DNA of 5,086 nt from Bdellovibrionales bacterium (GTDB lineage Bacteria > Bdellovibrionota > Bacteriovoracia > Bacteriovoracales > Bacteriovoracaceae), in the NCBI GenBank assembly GCA_005791855.1, contig SXUH01000399.1:1-5086 (forward strand), in the 5' to 3' direction. Positions 1 to 5,086 of the stretch are shown piece after piece. The position numbers and the translations under genes were made by a program. Positions within the stretch are counted from its first letter, which is position 1; each line of letters opens with the position of its first letter. A model generated the notes under the pieces. It was not told the origin of the DNA, ran no database searches, and saw nothing but the letters and a program-made list of their open reading frames with translations.

Positions 1-2
1 AT

Positions 3-1529
3 ATGCAAATGACACTTAAAGGTGACTACTTCGACGGCCGGTTCAGCCACGACGGTGGTCTCAGTGATCTCTCGAAGGCCCAGGAAAGACTCACCAAGAA
101 GAGCCCCGGCGAACTGAGCCAGACTCTCTGGGACGCCGGCTTCTTCTACGACCACGTCGAGAAGGTCGTCGAGTCCGCCCAGCGGGGCTTCGACGCCTGG
201 AGGAAGCTCTCCTTCGAGGAGCGGGTGACGTACCTGAAGAAGTACCAGGAAGCGGTCCGCGCCCGGAAGGAGGAGATCGCCGTGGCCCTCGCCCTCGAGG
301 TCGGGAAGCCGCTCTGGGAAGCCCGGACCGAGGCCGCGGCCCTCGACGCGAAGGTCTCCGTGACCATCGGCGATTCCCTGGAGCGGATCCGGCAGGAAAC
401 CATCAAGGACGTGATGCCGAAGATCGACGGGCACATCATCTACAAGCCGCTGGGCCCCTGCTTCGTCATCGGCCCCTTCAACTTCCCCTGCCACCTGGCC
501 AACGGACAGATCCTCTCCGCCCTCCTGGCGGGGAACTCGGTCATCTTCAAGCCTTCGGAGAAGACCATCTACTCCGCCCAGCTGATGATGGAATGCTTCC
601 ACGCGGCCGGCTTCCCGGCGGGCGTGGTCAACTTCATCAACGGCACGGGCCACACGGCTTCGAAGCTCACCGCCGACAAGAGAGTCAAGGCGATCTTCTT
701 CACGGGCTCGAAGGGCGTGGGCCTCAAGATCCTCGAGAACACGCACAAGGACCTGAGCAAGCTCGTGGCCCTGGAGCTCGGCGGGAAGAACTCCACCATC
801 CTCCACCACGACACGAACGTTTCACACGCGCTCCCGGAACTCCTCCGCGCCTGCTTCCTGACCTCGGGCCAGCGCTGCACCTCCACCTCCATGATCCTCG
901 TGCACAGGAAGATCGAGCAGGAGTTCATCTCGAAGTTCAAGGCCGTGACCGAACGGATCCGCGTGGGCCATCCGACGAAGTCGAAGATCGACCCGTTCAT
1001 GGGGCCGCTCATCGACGAGCACGCGGAGAAGCTCTACTTCGACTTCTGCGAAACCGGGAAGCGCGAAGGCGCCGAGGAGATCGTAGAAGCACGGAAGCTC
1101 GACGTCGGCTTCGAGGGCCACTACGTCTCTCCGTCGATCCACTACACCAAGAACCCGGACCTCACCGGGAAGTTCATCCAGGAGGAGATCTTCGGGCCAA
1201 ACTGCTACTTCGTCCCGTACGAGGACATTGAAGAGGCGATCCGCATCGCCAACTCCACCCAGTACGGCCTGGCCGCTTCGGTCTTCACCCGGGACCCGAG
1301 CGTCTACAAGCTCTGCCTGCGGGACATCGACGCGGGCCTCATCAACCTGAACCGCTCGACCGTCGGCGCGTCCGCGCGGCTGCCCTTCGGCGGAACCAAG
1401 AACTCCGGGAACCACCACCCGGCCGCCGTTTCCATGATCGACCACTGCGTGAACACGGTGTCGACCCTCGAGACGCTGGATGACACGAGCTCGAGCCTGA
1501 CGGACGTGGTTGGATTGGAAGAAGAGTGA
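3..1529 (+). CDS. astD: AstD-like NAD(P)-dependent semialdehyde dehydrogenase (ALDH superfamily)
   Basis: Oxidises an aldehyde to the acid with NAD(P)+ in the cytoplasm. The closest family I recognise is N-succinylglutamate 5-semialdehyde dehydrogenase, step four of arginine succinyltransferase catabolism. The 508-residue product carries the complete ALDH catalytic set: GPFNFP with Asn160, FKPSE with Lys183 (cofactor ribose contact), the FTGS nucleotide loop at 233-236, LELGGKN with the general base Glu258, SGQRCTS with the nucleophile Cys292, and EEIFGP at 394-399. Features shared with E. coli AstD (from memory, about 492 aa) are the HLxNG stretch after the first motif, ALLAGN before FKPSE, and a C-terminal PFGG...SGNHxPAA block. 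An acidic tail (about 490-508) makes it slightly longer. Two ATGs compete, at 3 and 9; the second aligns better with the AstD N-terminus. Too little upstream sequence is present to see a ribosome site or to exclude an earlier start. It shares its stop with the start of the MFS gene. No astA, astB, astC or astE is in view, so the substrate is inferred. The ALDH call is near certain; AstD is likely. Confidence 0.85.
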   Translation: MQMTLKGDYFDGRFSHDGGLSDLSKAQERLTKKSPGELSQTLWDAGFFYDHVEKVVESAQRGFDAWRKLSFEERVTYLKKYQEAVRARKEEIAVALALEVGKPLWEARTEAAALDAKVSVTIGDSLERIRQETIKDVMPKIDGHIIYKPLGPCFVIGPFNFPCHLANGQILSALLAGNSVIFKPSEKTIYSAQLMMECFHAAGFPAGVVNFINGTGHTASKLTADKRVKAIFFTGSKGVGLKILENTHKDLSKLVALELGGKNSTILHHDTNVSHALPELLRACFLTSGQRCTSTSMILVHRKIEQEFISKFKAVTERIRVGHPTKSKIDPFMGPLIDEHAEKLYFDFCETGKREGAEEIVEARKLDVGFEGHYVSPSIHYTKNPDLTGKFIQEEIFGPNCYFVPYEDIEEAIRIANSTQYGLAASVFTRDPSVYKLCLRDIDAGLINLNRSTVGASARLPFGGTKNSGNHHPAAVSMIDHCVNTVSTLETLDDTSSSLTDVVGLEEE

Positions 1530-2749
1530 GCGACGTCGCTGAAGAGAAAGAGGTCCTCCGGAGAGAGCGCTGGTACGTCGTCATCCTGGCGGCGATCCAG
1601 GTGGTCCACATCCTCGACTTCGTGATCATGATGCCGCTCGGGCCCGTGTTCATGCGGGAGTTCGACATCTCCCCCGTGCAGTTCTCCACCCTCGTCGCCG
1701 CCTACACCTTCAGCGCGGGGATCGTCGGATTCCTCGGGGCCCTCTACGCCGACCACTTCGACCGGAAGAAGTTCCTCCTGTTCAACTTCAGCGGCTTCAT
1801 CATCGCCACCTTCCTCTGCGCCATCGCCCCGACCTTCTCCACCCTCCTCCTCGCGCGGATCATCGCCGGGGCCTTCGGGGGAATGCTGAACGCCAACGTC
1901 CTCTCCATGGTCTCCGACCTCATCCCGTTCCAGCGGCGCGGGAACGCCATGGGTGCCGTCATGTCCGCGTTCTCCATCTCGAGCATCCTCGGGATCCCGA
2001 CGGGGCTCTTCATCGCCAACCGCCTGGGCTGGCACTCGGCCTTCTACTTCATCTGCCTGGTGGGCCTGGTGTTCTGGGTCCTCGCCTTCCTTCGGCTCCC
2101 GTCGGTGAAGGCCCGTGCCGTGCCGAAGAGCTTCCGGGAGAACCTCTCGAACTTCACGTCGATCCTCGGCCAGTGGGACTACCTCCAGAGCTTCTCCCTC
2201 ACGAGCCTCCTCGGCTTCGGGATCTTCATGATCATCCCCTTCCTCGCGACCTACATGGTGAGGAACGTCGGGGTTGTCGAATCCGACCTGCCGCTCATCT
2301 ACCTCATCGGGGGCCTCGGGACCATCATGTCGGCCCGGCTGATCGGCAAGCTCTGCGACCGGATCGGAAGCTTCCGGGTCTTCAAGTGGGTCGCCTTCCT
2401 CTCGATCTTCCCGATCTTCGCCATCACCAACCTGCCGCCCGTGCAGCTGTGGCTCGCCCTCCTCGCCTCGTCGCTCTTCACCATGATCGGCTCCGGGAGG
2501 TTCATCCCCGCCATGACCCTGGTGTCCGCGGTGGTGAAGCCCCAGGAGCGGGGAACGTTCATGAGTCTGGAGAACGCCGCCCGGCAGTTCTCCTCCGGAG
2601 CGGCGTCGCAGGTCGCGGGGCTGATCATCGGCTCGACGGCGGCCGGCTCCCTCACGGGCTTCGACGTCGTCGGCGGGATCTGCATCCTGACCTCCCTGGT
2701 GGCGATCTACATCGCCTTCCGGATAAAAACAAAGTTCAACCTCCGGTAA
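1526..2749 (+). CDS. MFS transporter, DHA1-like, 12 membrane helices
   Basis: Inner-membrane secondary transporter of the major facilitator superfamily; the cargo cannot be read from the sequence. The 407-residue protein has about 12 hydrophobic segments (roughly 17-38, 53-74, 85-103, 104-125, 142-164, 169-190, then 222-244, 254-274, 286-302, 305-332, 357-375, 379-399) split by a polar central loop at about 191-215. The loop between helices 2 and 3 carries a motif-A variant (ADHFDRKK, Asp76, Arg80, Lys81). The equivalent loop between helices 8 and 9 has GKLCDRIG (274-281), as expected from the two-fold repeat. The start is GTG at 1526, overlapping the dehydrogenase TGA as GTGA. The next in-frame Met codons (35-36) lie inside helix 1, so GTG is needed for a full helix. 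GGAAG at 1517-1521 is a weak Shine-Dalgarno 4 nt upstream, and the overlap implies translational coupling. The operon position suggests export or uptake linked to the dehydrogenase substrate or product (inference). Confidence 0.9.
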   Translation: MSDVAEEKEVLRRERWYVVILAAIQVVHILDFVIMMPLGPVFMREFDISPVQFSTLVAAYTFSAGIVGFLGALYADHFDRKKFLLFNFSGFIIATFLCAIAPTFSTLLLARIIAGAFGGMLNANVLSMVSDLIPFQRRGNAMGAVMSAFSISSILGIPTGLFIANRLGWHSAFYFICLVGLVFWVLAFLRLPSVKARAVPKSFRENLSNFTSILGQWDYLQSFSLTSLLGFGIFMIIPFLATYMVRNVGVVESDLPLIYLIGGLGTIMSARLIGKLCDRIGSFRVFKWVAFLSIFPIFAITNLPPVQLWLALLASSLFTMIGSGRFIPAMTLVSAVVKPQERGTFMSLENAARQFSSGAASQVAGLIIGSTAAGSLTGFDVVGGICILTSLVAIYIAFRIKTKFNLR

Positions 2750-2752
2750 CGA

Positions 2753-3658
2753 ATGAACCTCTCCGCCGCACACGTCTCCGCCATCCTCGCCTTCACTCTC
2801 TGGGGCCTCTTCCCGCTCTACTGGAAGATCTTCTCCGAGGTCACGGCCTGGGAACTCTTCGGCCACCGCCTCCTGTGGTCCTTCGTCACCCTCGTCCTCC
2901 TCCTCGCCTACAAGAAGCGCCTCGGCACCCTCCGGGAGATCTGGGCCGACCCGCGCCGGCGGAAGATGCTCATGGTCTCCGCGGTCCTCATCTCCAGTAA
3001 CTGGCTCCTCTACATCTACGCCGTGAGCACCCACCAGGTCCTCGAGGCGAGCATGGGCTACTTCCTCAACCCGCTCATCAACGTCTTCATGGGGTGGCTC
3101 ATACTGAAGGAGAAGATCCGCGGCTCCCAGTGGCCCGCGATCCTCCTCGCGGTGATCGCCATCAGCTGGATGGTGGCCCAGTCGGACCTCTCCCACTTTC
3201 CCTGGCTGGCCCTCGTCCTCTCCGGGACCTTCGCGCTCTATGGCCTCATCCGGAAGGTGACCAGCGTGGGATCGCTCGAGGGCCTGGCCTTCGAGACCTG
3301 CTTCATCATCCTCCCCGTGCTTGGGTACTGGACCTTCCAGGGAACCACGCCCCTTTCCGTCTACCACACCGTCCCGGGCTGGAAGCTCTTCGTCCTCGCG
3401 CTCTCGGGCCTTGTGACCTGCCTGCCCCTGGTGCTCTTCGCCTACAGCGCCAAGCGCCTGCGGCTCCAGACACTGGGGTTCATCCAGTACCTCTCGCCGA
3501 GCTTCAAGTTCGTCTGCGGCCTCCTGGTGCTCCACGAACCTCTTTCCCCGGAGCGGCTCCACGCCTTCTTCCTCATCTGGACCGCGCTCGTGTGGTACAC
3601 GGTGGAGTCCTACTTCTTCCTCCGGAAAGGTCAGAGGGCCGTCCCGGTCACTGAATAG
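2753..3658 (+). CDS. rarD: RarD-type EamA/DMT-superfamily transporter
   Basis: Polytopic inner-membrane protein of the drug/metabolite transporter superfamily, RarD subfamily. E. coli RarD is named for chloramphenicol sensitivity, and its physiological cargo is unsettled. The 301-residue product shows the subfamily signatures in order: WGLFPLYWK (17-25), the GHRLLWSF stretch (37-44), NWLLYIYAV then EASMGYFLNPL (83-107), ALYGLIRK (161-168), and a late RLRLQTLGFIQYLSP stretch (235-249). Length and about ten helices fit the two EamA repeats. The ATG lies 3 nt after the MFS stop in the same reading frame, giving TAA-CGA-ATG. I see no convincing Shine-Dalgarno, so translation probably depends on ribosomes finishing the MFS gene. 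The 3' end overlaps the convergent regulator gene by 11 bp. No truncation or missing signature is visible. The family call is firm; the substrate is unknown. Confidence 0.93.
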   Translation: MNLSAAHVSAILAFTLWGLFPLYWKIFSEVTAWELFGHRLLWSFVTLVLLLAYKKRLGTLREIWADPRRRKMLMVSAVLISSNWLLYIYAVSTHQVLEASMGYFLNPLINVFMGWLILKEKIRGSQWPAILLAVIAISWMVAQSDLSHFPWLALVLSGTFALYGLIRKVTSVGSLEGLAFETCFIILPVLGYWTFQGTTPLSVYHTVPGWKLFVLALSGLVTCLPLVLFAYSAKRLRLQTLGFIQYLSPSFKFVCGLLVLHEPLSPERLHAFFLIWTALVWYTVESYFFLRKGQRAVPVTE

Positions 3659-3663
3659 GGACG
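3640..3663. repeat. Inverted repeat over the overlapping convergent stops; possible weak bidirectional terminator
   Basis: CGTCCC (3640-3645) and GGGACG (3658-3663) form a perfect 6-bp stem around a 12-nt loop that holds both stop codons: the regulator TGA (minus strand, 3650-3648) and most of the rarD TAG (3656-3658). No T-run follows in either direction, so it is not a standard intrinsic terminator. It is the only hairpin I see where two converging transcripts must end. A role in stopping or stabilising the 3' ends is possible but unproven. Confidence 0.3.
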
Positions 3664-4586
3664 ATCTCCGCCTTCGCGTCCGAGCGCTTGAGGTTCTTCG
3701 GGAGGTTCCGGGTGACGGTCTTCACCAGGGCCCGGTCGATGGACTTCTTCATGGACAGGGGGCCCGTGACGAAGTCTATGCTCCTCACCGGCGCGTGCCC
3801 CTTGAACCCTCGCAGGAGCTTCCGATCCTGGTCGCTCAGGTTCAGCCCCGCGAGGTGCGGGAGGACGGTGAACCCTTTCGTCGACTTCACCATGTTCACC
3901 AGCGTCTCGATGCTCCCGGCTTCGAAGAAGAGCTGCCGCTCCCTGGCGTCCTTCTTCACCTGGCACAGCTGCAGGGCCTGGGAGCGCATGCAGTGGCCTT
4001 CCTTCAGGAGCCAGGCCTCGCGGACGTCGAGGTCCTTTTCATCGATGGCCTTCTTCTTCAGGAGGTCGTGGCCGGGAGAGAGGAAGACCTCGAAGGGTTC
4101 GTTGAAGAGGTGCTCTTCGGTGAGGTCCTTTTCTTCGAGCGGGGTGGCGAGGATGGCGCCATCCACCTTCCCGTCTTTCAGGTACCGCACGATCTCCTGG
4201 GTCTGGTGCTCGTAGATCCGGAGCTCCACCTTCGGGAACTCCTCGGAGAATTTCTGCACGAACAGCGGGAGCACGTAGGGGGCGAGGGTCGGGATGATGG
4301 AGAGGTGGTACTCGCCGGCCACTTCTCCTCGGAGGGACTTCGAGAGTTCCTCGAGCTCCTGGGCGCCGTGCAGGACTTTCTTCGCGTACTCCAGAACCTT
4401 CTTCCCCATGGGCGTGGGGGCCACGGGGGTCTTGGCCCGGTCGAAGATGATGATCTGCAGGTAGTCCTCGAGTTTCTGGATCTGCATGCTCAGGGTCGGC
4501 TGGGTGACGAAGCACTCCCGGGCCGCCTGGGCGAAGTTGCGGCAGCGGTCCACGGCGACGATGTAGTTGAGCTGGGTGAGAGTCAT
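3648..4586 (-). CDS. oxyR: OxyR-type LysR-family peroxide-sensing transcriptional regulator
   Basis: Cytoplasmic DNA-binding regulator of the LysR family whose OxyR branch senses hydrogen peroxide through a reversible disulfide. The 312-residue product has an N-terminal winged helix-turn-helix (about 1-60, with AQAARECFVTQPTLSMQI as the HTH core), a linker helix to about 88, and a two-lobed sensor domain from about 90. The block GHCMRSQALQLC places Cys199 and Cys208 nine residues apart, at the same numbers as E. coli OxyR. Thr100 (IPTLAPYVLP), Thr129 (YEHQTQ), His198 and Arg201, which form the peroxide pocket in characterised OxyR proteins, are also kept, as is the SIETLVNMV segment. An additional Cys15 lies just before the HTH. 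GGAAGG (minus strand, 4599-4594) sits 7 nt before the ATG and supports this start. The gene diverges from the YdcZ-like gene across 63 bp and converges on rarD. No katG, ahpC or dps is in view, so the regulon is unknown. In vivo peroxide sensing is inferred from the residues. Confidence 0.92.
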   Translation of the reverse strand: MTLTQLNYIVAVDRCRNFAQAARECFVTQPTLSMQIQKLEDYLQIIIFDRAKTPVAPTPMGKKVLEYAKKVLHGAQELEELSKSLRGEVAGEYHLSIIPTLAPYVLPLFVQKFSEEFPKVELRIYEHQTQEIVRYLKDGKVDGAILATPLEEKDLTEEHLFNEPFEVFLSPGHDLLKKKAIDEKDLDVREAWLLKEGHCMRSQALQLCQVKKDARERQLFFEAGSIETLVNMVKSTKGFTVLPHLAGLNLSDQDRKLLRGFKGHAPVRSIDFVTGPLSMKKSIDRALVKTVTRNLPKNLKRSDAKAEIVPIQ

Positions 4587-4608
4587 GGAGTTCCCTTCCG
4601 GACGCAGG

Positions 4609-4629
4609 TATGCCTATAATTGAAGCATA
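4609..4629. promoter_or_regulatory. Candidate LysR-type operator: TATGC-N11-GCATA inverted repeat
   Basis: Perfect 5-bp inverted arms, TATGC (4609-4613) and GCATA (4625-4629), flank an 11-bp spacer that contains the TATAAT box. Arm spacing and location between divergent genes suit a LysR-family dimer site. It is not a match to the E. coli OxyR consensus of ATAG/CTAT quarter-sites, nor an exact T-N11-A box, so the assignment to this regulator is inference. Five-bp arms in an AT-rich patch can also arise by chance. Confidence 0.4.
4615..4620 (+). promoter_or_regulatory. Candidate -10 box (TATAAT) of the ydcZ-like gene
   Basis: A perfect TATAAT lies 29 bp before the ATG at 4650, giving a short leader of about 20-24 nt that includes the GAGGT ribosome site. 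No good TTGACA-like -35 lies 16-18 bp upstream (the region reads TTCCCTTCC). A strong -10 with a poor -35 is typical of promoters that need an activator, which fits control by the divergent LysR-type protein. The start point is inferred, not seen. Confidence 0.5.
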
Positions 4630-4649
4630 ATCTTCCTCCGAGGTCGATC

Positions 4650-5086
4650 ATGATCTTTAGTCTTACGATTCTGGCGGTTCTCATCGGGTGCCTCATGCCC
4701 ATCCAGGCCGCGCTCAACGCCGAGCTCACGAGGTTCATCAAGCACCCGTTCCTGGGTGCGCTCATCTCGTTCACCACCGGAACCGTCGCCCTGGCGGTGA
4801 TCGTCCTCGTCCACGGCCTGCGGGTCAGCGAACTCAGGCGGCTCCCGGAGGCGAACCCGGTGCTCTTCCTCGGGGGCATCCTCGGGGCGCTCTTCGTCGG
4901 CTCGTCAATCTTCCTCATCCCCCGGCTCGGCGCCACGGGGATGATCGCCTCCTTCGTCACGGGCCAGCTCCTCATGTCCGTGCTGGTTGACCACTACGGC
5001 TGGTTCGGGATCCCGGCGAGTCCGATCGCCCTCACGAGGATCGTCGGCATCGTCCTGCTCTTCGCGGGCCTCTTCCTCATCCTGAA
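4650..5086 (+). CDS. YdcZ/DUF606-family DMT transporter (3' end beyond window)
   Basis: Small inner-membrane protein of the DMT_YdcZ (DUF606) family, a poorly characterised branch of the drug/metabolite transporter superfamily. Reading from ATG 4650 gives 145 complete codons with no stop before the window ends. Family members are about 140-150 residues, so only a few residues are probably missing. Five hydrophobic segments are visible (about 4-24, 33-55, 72-91, 96-115, 127-145). Family hallmarks include MPIQAALN (16-23), GALISFTTG (36-44), GGILGALFVG (75-84), IPRLGATG (90-97), TGQLLMS with VLVDHYGWFGIP (104-122), and a final arginine-glycine helix (R130, G133). GAGGT at 4640-4644 lies 5 nt before the ATG and fixes the start. 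It is divergent from the OxyR-type gene and may be its target (inference). Cargo unknown; members often work as pairs or dimers because each chain is half-size. Confidence 0.88.
   Translation, partial: MIFSLTILAVLIGCLMPIQAALNAELTRFIKHPFLGALISFTTGTVALAVIVLVHGLRVSELRRLPEANPVLFLGGILGALFVGSSIFLIPRLGATGMIASFVTGQLLMSVLVDHYGWFGIPASPIALTRIVGIVLLFAGLFLIL

Larger units (their letters stand above)
4587..4649. promoter_or_regulatory. Divergent promoter region between oxyR-like and ydcZ-like genes
   Basis: These 63 bp are the only non-coding DNA in the window and are AT-richer in the middle than anything around them. They must hold both start regions: the regulator Shine-Dalgarno on the minus strand (4594-4599) and the YdcZ-like Shine-Dalgarno on the plus strand (4640-4644). 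LysR-family regulators commonly bind such divergent regions, repressing themselves and activating the neighbour. I could not identify a clear minus-strand promoter. The nearest -10-like hexamer for the regulator is TATGCT (minus strand, 4629-4624). Confidence 0.7.

Noticed and set aside
593..1231. Second plus-strand frame inside the dehydrogenase gene (212 codons)
   Set aside because: It is Arg/Pro/Gly/His-rich with no domain, while the overlapping frame encodes an intact ALDH with all catalytic residues.
1304..3562. Very long minus-strand open frame (752 codons) as a real gene
   Set aside because: It lies antisense to three well-recognised genes, is codon-aligned with two of them, and has the extreme Glu/Asp/Gly/Arg composition expected from complementing hydrophobic codons. 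No family motif is visible.
3795..4619. Plus-strand 274-codon frame opposite the oxyR-like gene
   Set aside because: It covers a clearly conserved LysR-family gene on the other strand and its composition (Glu, Leu, Gly, Val rich, no motifs) is that of a shadow frame.
4587..4649. Canonical E. coli-type OxyR site (ATAG/CTAT quarter-sites in the 7-10-bp spaced array)
   Set aside because: A CTAT occurs at 4614-4617, but the partner at the required spacing reads GCAT and the outer quarter-sites are absent.
4583..4975. Minus-strand 130-codon frame opposite the ydcZ-like gene
   Set aside because: It overlaps a recognisable YdcZ-family protein on the plus strand and runs through the whole divergent promoter region; no motif or ribosome site supports it.
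1..5086. Mobile element, CRISPR array, phage, toxin-antitoxin or RNA gene
   Set aside because: All but 63 bp in the middle and 2 bp at the start is covered by five intact, chromosomal-type genes. No direct-repeat array, transposase, integrase or tRNA-like stretch was seen.

Overview
This is a GC-rich bacterial chromosome segment of densely packed protein genes. Third codon positions are mostly G or C, and the only non-coding gap is 63 bp. The gene content (an AstD-type aldehyde dehydrogenase, RarD, an OxyR-type regulator and a YdcZ/DUF606 transporter) points to a Gram-negative bacterium, in or near the Proteobacteria. The wording of the OxyR N-terminus reminds me of Bdellovibrio-like and other non-enteric OxyR proteins, but that is an impression and not a placement. 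I see no RNA gene, IS element, CRISPR array, integration site or broken gene.

Layout. Positions 3-3658 (+) hold a tightly coupled three-gene run: an AstD-like semialdehyde dehydrogenase, a 12-helix MFS transporter whose GTG start overlaps the preceding stop (GTGA), and a RarD/EamA-family 10-helix transporter that starts 3 nt after the MFS stop. Positions 3648-4586 (-) hold an OxyR-type LysR regulator, convergent with rarD and overlapping its 3' end by 11 bp. Its peroxide-sensing residues (Thr100, Thr129, His198, Cys199, Arg201, Cys208) sit at the same residue numbers as in E. coli OxyR. Positions 4587-4649 are a short divergent promoter region with a perfect TATAAT box inside a TATGC-N11-GCATA inverted repeat. 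Positions 4650-5086 (+) hold a small YdcZ-family (DUF606) membrane protein that runs off the window probably only a few residues before its end.

How the parts may work together (inference). The first three genes look like one transcript that oxidises an aldehyde to an acid and moves small metabolites across the inner membrane. None of the other arginine-succinyltransferase pathway genes is in view, so the dehydrogenase substrate is open. The OxyR-type regulator most likely controls its own promoter and that of the divergent YdcZ-like gene through the shared 63 bp region. That would tie a DMT-superfamily transporter to peroxide sensing, which is not the usual katG/ahpC neighbourhood. I found no clear evidence of a wholly new multi-gene system. 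The points most worth following are the OxyR/YdcZ pairing, the AstD-plus-two-transporters operon, and the in-frame one-codon junction between the two transporters.
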